Of a stretch of DNA of 64,000 nt, positions 42,761 to 51,048 are shown one piece after another; the first letter of the stretch is position 1, and every line of letters begins with the position of its first letter. The position numbers were made by a program, and so were the translations under genes. The DNA is from JBAXTZ01 sp037129925 (GTDB taxonomy: Bacteria > Bacillota > Negativicutes > JBAXTZ01). Below the pieces are notes generated by a model, which saw nothing but the letters and a program-made list of their open reading frames with translations, ran no database searches and was not told the origin of the DNA. The DNA is taken from NCBI GenBank assembly GCA_037129925.1, contig JBAXTZ010000016.1:1-64000 (forward strand). Reading direction: 5' to 3'.

Positions 42761-45700
42761 TTACCAGTCGATAAACACCGTTCCGGTCGGGTCAATATCG
42801 TTAAACGACATCGCACTTGAAACCACTGTCTTGCCGGCTTTTTCTGCCTTGAAGTAATACTTCGTAGTCTGGTTGCCATTATACCAAACTTTTATCGGAG
42901 TGATCAATCCACCCGCGCTGGTCGTACCACAGACAACCCAGCCGGAAGATGCGTTCGACGATATTGATATTATGGCGTCGCTGACCATGTTAGAAGGATT
43001 TAACGCCTCGTGTACACCGACGAGAACGCTAGGTTTGTAATAAGCGCTCGGCCGCCACGCCGGATTTGTACCAGTACTGATAGTACGCGTCATTGATACC
43101 AAATTGTCGCCATAAACCGTTGCCGTCGGAACAAAGGCAAAGGTATATTGAGTACCAGCTGTGTTCGGCGGTAAGCAGTCGGTGAAGGTCGCCGCTCCTG
43201 ATTGGGTTGCTCGTTCGACAACCGTTGCCCCCCAAGTAGCAGTGACTTTACCGGCTAACGCGGTGTTGACCCCAAAGTCGATAGTCACGTTAATGCTGCC
43301 GGGGTTGGGCTCGACATAGCCGGTAGCATTGCTGATTTCCGGAGTCGCTTCAGATAGCGCCAAAGGCGGACTAGTAATTACATTCTTTAGCGTGCCGCTA
43401 ATATAAGCGCCTAAAGTATATGTTACCAATGGAATATTCAGGAAAGCCACTCCGCCTGATTGATAGGTTGTTGTCAGCGGATCGCCAGTAGGCGGAAACA
43501 AATTGACCGTTGAGCCATTAGCGATTTGGGTTGTTTTACTGGCATCCGTGTAAATCAGCAAACTTCGGATTGAACCATCTGACGGTGGTGCGGGCTTCGC
43601 AGGCCCAGTGATGGTCGCAGACTGGGGCACACCGATTTGAATAAGAACAGGGCTCGGGTTGCTTAGATAATCGGCTTCCGGGGTCGGCGGAAATGGATCT
43701 GCAACATCTTTTCTGATATAGACATACCATTCGCCCGAAGTCAGGGTTGAGAATTCGAAGTAACCGTTTACGTCGGTCACGCCAATTCGATAGTTACTAG
43801 AATTGGTTTTTGAAACAGCCTTGACCTCCCAGCCATACATTTTCGTTATACCGTCCGCGTAGCGAGCTGTTATACTGACTTTTCCGCTAGGTAACGGAAT
43901 AACGAAATTAGTATTTATGACAGTACCCGATACAGCGGTAACTTCCATAGTATATGTTTGTCCGGATATTACTGTAGAAACTGTGTAGCTACCGGGATTA
44001 ACTCCGTAAAAATAGCCAATCCCGCTAGCATTTGTTGTTACGTTGAATGTCGTCAACCCTTGAGTGATGGTAATAGGCTGATTTGGTATGAGCACACCAT
44101 TATCATATTTCAGAGTAATAGCCAGATCACCTTTCAATGGATTAGTTGGTCCGGTGATTGCCACCGCGGTGCTGGCATTAGCCACTACTGTTATCGGGTT
44201 TCCCGTTGCCGGATAATCCACGCCGCTTATTGTCGCTTTCACTACATAGCTGCCGACATTCATTCCCGTGATCGTCGCTACTCCGGCTACTGTTGTTCCG
44301 GTATATGTCGCACTTCCGGTTGCCGTTACTACCGTTCCGTCCGGTACATTCGTTCCATCGGTGTACTTAACCGTCGCCGTGATTCCCGTCTTCAAAGGAT
44401 TCGCCGGTCCGGTTATTGTCGCCGTTGTTACTACCCCGCCGCTTACTGTTACCGGATTCTCTGTTGCATTGTAATCTGTTCCGGCTATTGTTGCTTTTAC
44501 GGTGTATTGTCCCAATAACATATTGCTTACTTGGGCTGTTCCGTTACTATTCGTTGTTCCGTTATAGGTCGTACCACTTCCTACAGGCGTTATTGTTACC
44601 GACGCTCCATTGATCGCCGTTCCATCGGTATATTTAAATGTCGCGCTTACTGTTCCTTTAAGCGGATTGTTCTGTCCGGTTATTGTTGCAGTTGAATTGT
44701 GGTTTGCCGTTACCGCAATCGGATTCTCTGTTGCATTACATACGTTACCGCCTACCACCGCGCTCACGTTATAGGACGCACCCGGCGTAACGTTCATAAT
44801 CTGCGCCACTCCGCTACTATTAGTTGTCCCAGTAAATGCCGTGCCTCCGGCTACTGGCGTCGCGGACACTATTGTTCCGTTTACCGGTGTCTGATCGGTA
44901 TATTTGACCGTCGCCGTAATCCAGCCGTTTGCCGGATTGTTGGCGCTATTGATTGTTGCCGTTGCTATTGCGTTCGCTACAACTGTCACTGGATTCTCAT
45001 TGGCATTATAATCCGCGCTGTTTATGTTGGCTTTTACAACATAGCTGCCCGGATCCATGCTTAATATCGTTACTGTTCCGCTGGTCGTCGTTCCGGTGTA
45101 GACCTTCGTTCCAGTCGCCGTTACTAATGTTCCGTCCGGCACATTCGTTCCGTCGGTGTACTTCACCGTTGCCGTTATCCCAGTCTTTGTCGGATTCGCC
45201 GGTCCGGTTATCGTTGCTGCAGCCGTCTGTCCAACCGTTACTGCAACATTCGCTTGGTTATAGACCACGCTGTTGATTGTCACTGTCGCGGTATATGTTC
45301 CCGCAAGCAGTTGATTGAACGTCGCCACACTGCTGCCGTTGGTTACAGCTGTCGGATGGTTCACACCTGAAGTCATCGTCACTATCTGCCCGGCTCCGAC
45401 CGGATCGCCATTGCTGTACGCTACCGTAATATTTGCGTAGCCATAACCCGGATTATTCGGTCCGGTTATCGCCACCGTAGCCGTCTGTCCGACAGCAACT
45501 ACTGTCGGCACGCCGCTATACGGAGTTCCATTTATCGTCACGCTCGTTGAATACGTCGCAGCACTCAACCCTACGAAGCTCGCCACTCCGCTTCCATTGG
45601 TTGTCGCCTGTTTACTCGTTGCACCGTTATTCGCGGTTACTACCACTCCGCTCACCGCGGTATTATCTGTGTATGTCACCGTAACATTCAGCTGCCCGGT

Positions 45701-48700
45701 CTCCGGGTTGTTGCCGGTGGCTATTGCCACTGCGGTTATAACATTCGCAGCTACTGTTATCGGATTTCCCGTTGCCGGGTAATCCACGCCGCTTGTTGTC
45801 GCTTTCACTACATAGCTGCCGACATTCATTCCCGTTATCGTCGCTACTCCGGCTACTGTTGTTCCGGTATATGTCGCACTGCCGGTCGCCGTTACTACCG
45901 TTCCTTCCGGCACGTTCGTTCCGTCGGTGTACTTAACCGTCGCCGTTATTCCAGTCTTCAACGGATTCGCCGGTCCGGTTATCGTTGCTGTCGACACGTT
46001 GCCGCCGCTCACTGTCACCGGATTCTCAGTCGCATTGTAATCTGTTCCGGCTATTGTTGCCTTGACGTTGTACTGTCCTAACAACATGTTGTCTTGTTGC
46101 ACAACACCGTTGCTGTTCGTTGTTCCAGTGTAAGTCGTTCCCGCTCCGACCGGCGTCATCGTTACCGTCACGCCGCTCACGGCGTTTCCATCGGAATATT
46201 TTACTGTCGCGCTAACCGTTCCTTTGAGCGGATTGTTAGGCCCGGTTATCGTTGCCACTGCGTTCTGGTTCGCTACTACTAATACCGGATTCTGGCTGGC
46301 GTTGCACGGGCTGCTGCTTATCGTGGCGCTCACGTTGTATGCGCCTGGCACGATATTCAATATCTGCGCCACGCCGTTACTGCCGGTCGTCGCAATAAAT
46401 GCCGCTCCTCCGGCTACCGGCGTTGCTGTTACGATGACTCCGTTTACCGGCGTTGTATCGGTATATTTAACTGTCGCCGTTATCCAGCCTTTGGACGGAT
46501 TGTTCGCGCTATTGATTGTTGCTGTTGCTATTGCGTTTGCTACTACTGTTACCGGATTTTCATTGGCATTGTAATCCGCGCTGTTTATGTTGGCTTTTAC
46601 AACATAGCTGCCCGGATCCATGCTTAATATCGTTACTGTTCCGCTGGTCGTCGTTCCGGTGTAGACCTTCGTTCCAGTCGCCGTTACTAATGTTCCGTCC
46701 GGCACATTCGTTCCGTCGGTGTACTTCACCGTTGCCGTTATCCCAGTCTTTGTCGGATTCGCCGGTCCGGTTATCGTCGCCAACGTTACTACTCCGCCAT
46801 TAACTGTTATCGGATTACCAGTTGCTTGATAATCTGTTCCCGCTAGCATAGCTTTTATGTTGTACTGCCCCAATAGCATATTATTTACTTGCGCCGTTCC
46901 GTTGCTATCGGTCGTTCCGGTGTAGGTCGTTCCGCTTCCAACCGGCGTTATCGTAACCGCCGCTCCATTTATCGCCGTTCCATCAGTATACTTAAATGTC
47001 GCGCTTACCGTTCCTTTAAGCGGATTGCTCGAGCCGGTTATTGTTGCAGTTGAATTGTGGTTGGCGGTTACTGCTACCGGATTCTCGCTGGCATAACATA
47101 CGTTTCCACCGACTACCGCGCTCACGATATATGATGCACCAGCGGTAATGTTCAAAATCCGCGCTATTCCGCTACCATTCGTCGTACCAGTAAATGCCGT
47201 GCCCCCTACTACCGGTGTTGCAGATACTATTGTTCCGTTTACCGGTGTCTGGTCGGTAAATTTTACTGTCGCGGTTATCCAGCCCTTGTCAGGATTGTTA
47301 ATGCTGTTAATCGTTGCTGTCGCCATGGCATTGGCTACTACTGCTACCGGATTCTCGTTGGCATTGTAATCCACATAGTCAAATGTTGCTTTCACAACAT
47401 AGTTGCCAACAGTCATACCAGTGAATGTCGCAATTCCGGCAACTGTCCTTTGAGAATATGTCGTGTTGCCGGTCGCAGTCACTAGCGTTCCATCCTGCAC
47501 GCTTGTTCCGTCGGAATATTTCACGGTCGCCGTTATTCCGGTCTTTGCCGGATTCGCCGGTCCGGTTATCGTCGCCATCGCAACTACACCGCCGCTCACC
47601 GTCACCGGATTCTCGGTCGCATTGTAAATTATTCCGGCGATTGTTGCATTTACGTTGTATTGTCCCAATAGCATGTTGCTTACTTGGGCAGTTCCGTTGC
47701 TGTTCGTCGTGCCGGTATAGGTTGTTCCACTGCCTACCGGCGTAATTGTTACCGCCGCGCCATTGACCGCAGTTCCGTCGGTATATTTAACGGTCGTACT
47801 CACCGTCCCCTTATTCGGATTACTGGTGCCGATTATTGTTGCCGTCACATTGTGATTTTCAATTACTTCCAGCGGATTTTCGCTGGCATTTGCGACTATG
47901 CCGCCTACTACCGCACTAACGTTATACATTCCCGGAGCCATGTTCAATATTTGTGCAACACCGTTACTTCCGGTTGTTCCACTATATATCTTCCCGCTGG
48001 TCAACAAAGTAGCGGATACAGTCGTTCCGGCTACCGGTGTCAGATCGGAATATTTTACTGTCGCCGTTATCCAGCCATACGCCGGGTTGTTGGCGCTGTT
48101 TATCGTTGCTGAAGAAATTGCATTGGCTGCTACCGCTATCGGATTCTCGTTGGCGGCGTAATCCGCGCCGCCGATGTTCGCTTTCACCACATAGTTGCCA
48201 ACACTCATTCCGGTTATTGTCGCTACTCCGGCTACTGTCGTTCCAGTATATACCGTACTTCCGGTTGCTGTCACCACCGTTCCATCCGGCACATTCGTTC
48301 CATCGGTGTACTTAACCGTCGCCGTGATTCCCGTCTTCAACGGATTTGCCGGTCCGGCTATCGTCGCCACTGCCGTATTCCCAACGGTCACTCCAATGTT
48401 CAACTGGCTGTATGTTCCACCGCTTATCGTCACCGACGCTGTGTATGTCCCAGCAAGCAACTGCGTAAACGCCGCAACACTGCTGCCATTGGTTACTGCT
48501 GTCGGATGGTTCGCTCCCGCGGTCATCGTTACAGTCTGTCCGGCTCCGACCGGATCGCCATTGCTGTAGGCTACTGTGATATTCGCATAGCCATAACTCG
48601 GGTTGTTCGGTCCGGTTATCGCCACTTCGGCCGTCTGTCCGACAGCAACTACTGTCGGTGCACCACTATACGGCACACTGTTTATCGTCACGCTCGTCGA

Positions 48701-50377
48701 ATACGTCCCAGCGCTCAACCCAACGAAACTCGCTAAGCCGTTTCCATTAGTTGTTGCTTGTTTTGTCGTCTGACCGTTATTCGCGGTTACTACTGCTCCG
48801 CTCACTGCGGTACTATCTGTGTACGTCACCGTAACATTCAGCTGCCCGGTTGCCGGGTTGTTGCCGGTTGCTATTGCTACCGCGGTTACAACATTCGCTA
48901 CTAACGTTACCGGGTTCGCCACCGAATAATCAATTCCGGCTAAAGTTGCCTTCACAACATAGCTACCGACGTTCATTCCCGTGATCGTCGCGATTCCGGC
49001 TACTGTTGTTCCAGAATATACTGGTCCGCCGGCTACGGTACTCGTTGCCGTAACTACCGTGCCATCCGCCACGTTCGTTCCGTCGGTATATTTAACCGTG
49101 GCCGTCATTCCGGTTTTAACCGGATTCGGCGGTCCGACTATCGGCGGCGGCGTGGTTGTCTGTCCATTAATTATGGCAATTGCCCTTTGACTGTAGGTCA
49201 CACCGTTGATAGTTACGCTAGCGGTATAAGTACCGGCCATTATGTTTGTAAAGGTTGCAATACTATTATTATTTGTTATAGCTGTAAGGTTGCTTGCGCC
49301 AACTGCAGCTATCGGACTGCCGGCATATGGTATCATCGTCACTAATTGCCCAGCGCCCACCGGGTCGCCATTACTATACGTCACCGTGATACTTGCGTTA
49401 CCACCCGTTTTCGCCGTTTTATAATCCTCCGTCACAATCAAATTATTCCGTTGCACCGGTTGCAGCAGTTTATAGGACAAATCCTTGTCGACGATTGCTT
49501 TAGTTTCATTATCCGCGCCAAACAAAACCGGGCCGATAACCCCGCCCAAATTAAAATTAAATTTAAAAAACTGCGATGTCGAGCTGGTAGTGCCGCTACT
49601 AATATTATAGCCGTACTCCAAACGGAGTTGCGGTAACACTTGCGCCTGAATGTCAAAAACCGCGCCAGTCGTCGCTGGCACGTATTGGTACATATTGGTA
49701 TAACCGGTAGCGTTCAACTTCAGCCACTCTGCCGAAGGTACGTTTAAACTTACTCCAAAATCAAACCCATTAGTTACTTGCTGGTAATACCAATAATTGT
49801 CATCTTCACTAAGGAATTTCGGTTTCGAATAACCATAATAACCATTGGCACGCACTTCAGCTAACCGGTTAAAATATTCAATCCCGGCGCCGATGCGCTG
49901 ATTTTGGTTTTGAAAATCTTCGTCAAAAAAAGCATTTAAGCCAACCAAAGACTTTCGGTCCGAAAACAACGTCCGATAACCTATCCCGGCGTTTCCATAA
50001 AAATTGGTCGAGTCTTTCTGAGCGTTTAGCTGAAAAAACAACATATCGCTGGCTGTCGGGTCAAAACTCCAGGCAAACGGCTGGATCATTGACGCGCCAT
50101 ACAGCCAAGTATTTAAAGTATTGTTGTACGACAAACTCAATTCCAACCGCCGCAACCAGTCAATGTTAAGGTTTTCCTTGGCTTCGCTGATATAGGCGTT
50201 CGCCAGCGAATTTCCGGCACCAACCGCATTGTTGACATTACTATCAAAATTGCTACTGCCCGGCGCATTACCGGTCGATGGCTGCAACGTATAATCAAAC
50301 GCCGATTGCACAGCAATGACGTTATTGGTAAACAATAATACTATCAGCAACAACAGCGCAGTTGTTTTTCTTAACAT
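42761..50377 (-). CDS. Giant inverse-autotransporter (intimin/invasin-type) adhesin with tandem modules
   Basis: The 2538-residue protein has a signal peptide (about 1-24, LRKTTALLLLIVLLF), an inverse-autotransporter beta-barrel (about 70-280; GNAGIGYRTLFSDR, VGLNAFFDEDF, QRIGAGIEYF, RANGYYGYSKPKF) and a C-terminal passenger of about 25 modules of 80-90 residues. Each module follows a beta-sandwich pattern (ITATVKYTDGTNVPDG ... GSYVVKA). Types can be lettered by the post-NP sequence; the order N to C is D-A-E-D-A, three BCA triplets, E-D-A, one BCA triplet, then five divergent modules. No LysM or C-terminal lectin domain is seen. Start 50377 follows GGAG. It would be anchored by the barrel and displayed outside. 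Confidence 0.92.
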   Translation of the reverse strand: MLRKTTALLLLIVLLFTNNVIAVQSAFDYTLQPSTGNAPGSSNFDSNVNNAVGAGNSLANAYISEAKENLNIDWLRRLELSLSYNNTLNTWLYGASMIQPFAWSFDPTASDMLFFQLNAQKDSTNFYGNAGIGYRTLFSDRKSLVGLNAFFDEDFQNQNQRIGAGIEYFNRLAEVRANGYYGYSKPKFLSEDDNYWYYQQVTNGFDFGVSLNVPSAEWLKLNATGYTNMYQYVPATTGAVFDIQAQVLPQLRLEYGYNISSGTTSSTSQFFKFNFNLGGVIGPVLFGADNETKAIVDKDLSYKLLQPVQRNNLIVTEDYKTAKTGGNASITVTYSNGDPVGAGQLVTMIPYAGSPIAAVGASNLTAITNNNSIATFTNIMAGTYTASVTINGVTYSQRAIAIINGQTTTPPPIVGPPNPVKTGMTATVKYTDGTNVADGTVVTATSTVAGGPVYSGTTVAGIATITGMNVGSYVVKATLAGIDYSVANPVTLVANVVTAVAIATGNNPATGQLNVTVTYTDSTAVSGAVVTANNGQTTKQATTNGNGLASFVGLSAGTYSTSVTINSVPYSGAPTVVAVGQTAEVAITGPNNPSYGYANITVAYSNGDPVGAGQTVTMTAGANHPTAVTNGSSVAAFTQLLAGTYTASVTISGGTYSQLNIGVTVGNTAVATIAGPANPLKTGITATVKYTDGTNVPDGTVVTATGSTVYTGTTVAGVATITGMSVGNYVVKANIGGADYAANENPIAVAANAISSATINSANNPAYGWITATVKYSDLTPVAGTTVSATLLTSGKIYSGTTGSNGVAQILNMAPGMYNVSAVVGGIVANASENPLEVIENHNVTATIIGTSNPNKGTVSTTVKYTDGTAVNGAAVTITPVGSGTTYTGTTNSNGTAQVSNMLLGQYNVNATIAGIIYNATENPVTVSGGVVAMATITGPANPAKTGITATVKYSDGTSVQDGTLVTATGNTTYSQRTVAGIATFTGMTVGNYVVKATFDYVDYNANENPVAVVANAMATATINSINNPDKGWITATVKFTDQTPVNGTIVSATPVVGGTAFTGTTNGSGIARILNITAGASYIVSAVVGGNVCYASENPVAVTANHNSTATITGSSNPLKGTVSATFKYTDGTAINGAAVTITPVGSGTTYTGTTDSNGTAQVNNMLLGQYNIKAMLAGTDYQATGNPITVNGGVVTLATITGPANPTKTGITATVKYTDGTNVPDGTLVTATGTKVYTGTTTSGTVTILSMDPGSYVVKANINSADYNANENPVTVVANAIATATINSANNPSKGWITATVKYTDTTPVNGVIVTATPVAGGAAFIATTGSNGVAQILNIVPGAYNVSATISSSPCNASQNPVLVVANQNAVATITGPNNPLKGTVSATVKYSDGNAVSGVTVTMTPVGAGTTYTGTTNSNGVVQQDNMLLGQYNVKATIAGTDYNATENPVTVSGGNVSTATITGPANPLKTGITATVKYTDGTNVPEGTVVTATGSATYTGTTVAGVATITGMNVGSYVVKATTSGVDYPATGNPITVAANVITAVAIATGNNPETGQLNVTVTYTDNTAVSGVVVTANNGATSKQATTNGSGVASFVGLSAATYSTSVTINGTPYSGVPTVVAVGQTATVAITGPNNPGYGYANITVAYSNGDPVGAGQIVTMTSGVNHPTAVTNGSSVATFNQLLAGTYTATVTINSVVYNQANVAVTVGQTAAATITGPANPTKTGITATVKYTDGTNVPDGTLVTATGTKVYTGTTTSGTVTILSMDPGSYVVKANINSADYNANENPVTVVANAIATATINSANNPANGWITATVKYTDQTPVNGTIVSATPVAGGTAFTGTTNSSGVAQIMNVTPGASYNVSAVVGGNVCNATENPIAVTANHNSTATITGQNNPLKGTVSATFKYTDGTAINGASVTITPVGSGTTYNGTTNSNGTAQVSNMLLGQYTVKATIAGTDYNATENPVTVSGGVVTTATITGPANPLKTGITATVKYTDGTNVPDGTVVTATGSATYTGTTVAGVATITGMNVGSYVVKATISGVDYPATGNPITVVANASTAVAITGPTNPLKGDLAITLKYDNGVLIPNQPITITQGLTTFNVTTNASGIGYFYGVNPGSYTVSTVISGQTYTMEVTAVSGTVINTNFVIPLPSGKVSITARYADGITKMYGWEVKAVSKTNSSNYRIGVTDVNGYFEFSTLTSGEWYVYIRKDVADPFPPTPEADYLSNPSPVLIQIGVPQSATITGPAKPAPPSDGSIRSLLIYTDASKTTQIANGSTVNLFPPTGDPLTTTYQSGGVAFLNIPLVTYTLGAYISGTLKNVITSPPLALSEATPEISNATGYVEPNPGSINVTIDFGVNTALAGKVTATWGATVVERATQSGAATFTDCLPPNTAGTQYTFAFVPTATVYGDNLVSMTRTISTGTNPAWRPSAYYKPSVLVGVHEALNPSNMVSDAIISISSNASSGWVVCGTTSAGGLITPIKVWYNGNQTTKYYFKAEKAGKTVVSSAMSFNDIDPTGTVFIDW

Positions 50378-50408
50378 CGCACACTCCAAAAAAGAAAATT
50401 CCAATATA

Positions 50409-50417
50409 ATTATAGCA
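50409..50417 (-). promoter_or_regulatory. Extended -10 promoter of the adhesin gene
   Basis: TGCTATAAT on the minus strand (50417-50409) lies 31 bases before the adhesin ATG. The -35 region is poor. Confidence 0.45.
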
Positions 50418-50454
50418 GATTTTCTAAAGATTACAGTATTTTTATACAGTTTGT

Positions 50455-50482
50455 TTGATTTAGCTCGCTTTTATGGTAAAAT
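50455..50482 (+). promoter_or_regulatory. Promoter of the 40-codon lasso-like ORF
   Basis: TTGATT (50455-50460), 16-base spacer ending TGG, TAAAAT (50477-50482) form an extended -10 promoter about 28 bases before ATG 50511. Confidence 0.5.
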
Positions 50483-50510
50483 TCAGTAATGAAAGCTAAA
50501 GGTGATCGCG

Positions 50511-50633
50511 ATGAAAATAAAAAAAGTCTGGCTAGACCCGGAAATAGAGTTTATCGACGTTGCTACGACTTTGTCTGGCGGCGGGACTTTCGACGATCAC
50601 GACACTTCCCATTCGCCGCCCCCATCCTCGTAG
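50511..50633 (+). CDS. Short peptide resembling a paeninodin-type lasso precursor (orphan)
   Basis: A 40-residue ORF starts at ATG 50511, with AAAGGTGA 6 bases upstream, and ends at TAG 50633. The N-terminal half reads KVWLDPEIEFIDVATTL, close to the W/Y-xx-P-E-x-E-x-x-D-V...T leader of paeninodin-type lasso peptides. The C-terminal half begins SGGGTFDDHD, giving a possible Ser1 to Asp7 or Asp8 macrolactam, and ends PPPSS. Paeninodin-type peptides can be phosphorylated on a C-terminal Ser. No lasso B1, B2 or C enzymes lie in the window. A larger ORF in another frame (50489) is less likely. Confidence 0.5.
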   Translation: MKIKKVWLDPEIEFIDVATTLSGGGTFDDHDTSHSPPPSS

Positions 50634-50689
50634 CTAATGCCGACATTGACAATAATTTTTACCACGAACTTAGCCCTGAAATCGAATCG

Positions 50690-50763
50690 AGTAGTCGGCT
50701 ACCCATTAATTGAGTAGCCGACCTCTCACACCACCGTACGTACCGTTCGGTATACTGCGGTTT
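50690..50763 (-). ncRNA. Group II intron 3' end: domain V and VI remnant
   Basis: On the minus strand a domain V-like hairpin (50763-50728: ACCGC-GTA paired with TAC-GGTGGT, upper stem TACC/GGTA with loop GAAC and a two-base bulge) is followed by a domain VI-like hairpin (GTCGGCTAC 50702-50694 with GTAGCCGAC 50722-50714). One A-G mismatch in the lower V stem suggests decay. The order matches the 3' end of a bacterial group II intron, perhaps class C. Confidence 0.6.
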
Positions 50764-50959
50764 AGTAAATCAAGCTCAGTTTCTCGTAACGTTTGAGTAA
50801 ATTATCATATCCCAACGTTTCGAGATGTTCATTCGTGTGCGTTCTATGCAGAATCGGGCTACTGGCAATCCGCCAGTAGCCCGATTCTTGTATTTGCCCA
50901 TTCCCACGCCTTGTTTTCTGGCATTCCGTGTTGTCTCGCTCCTCTATCCAAAAATCCAC
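50762..50959 (-). pseudogene. Truncated group II intron reverse transcriptase/maturase, C-terminal part
   Basis: The frame ending at TAA 50762 encodes SGYWRIASSPILHR and NEHLETLGYDNLLKRYE, typical of the extreme C-terminus of group II intron-encoded proteins. The stop abuts domain V. The reverse-transcriptase core and intron domains I-III are absent, so this is a 5'-truncated remnant. From 50960 to 51048, up to the gyrA end, nothing is recognised. Confidence 0.6.
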
Positions 50960-51048
50960 GCAGCTTCAACAATCGATTGACCTGCCAAAAACTTCTTTAG
51001 CTATTCAACTTTTTCTTCCAATTGCAACACAATATGACCCCGTATTTT

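Noticed and set aside
43958..49636. Many plus-strand open frames opposite the adhesin
   Set aside because: They are antisense shadows of the Thr/Val/Gly-rich repeats, lack SD sites and repeat with the modules.
42761..50377. Tandem repeats in the adhesin region as a CRISPR array or satellite DNA
   Set aside because: The repeats are about 250-260 bases, in frame and coding; there are no short direct repeats with unique spacers.
50489..50713. A 74-codon plus-strand ORF starting at 50489
   Set aside because: It has no SD and runs into the group II intron remnant; the overlapping 40-codon frame at 50511 has SD and promoter.
50851..50888. Strong hairpin AATCGGGCTACTGGC/GCCAGTAGCCCGATT as a terminator
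   Set aside because: No T-run on either strand; it lies within the codons of the intron protein remnant (SGYWRIASSPI).
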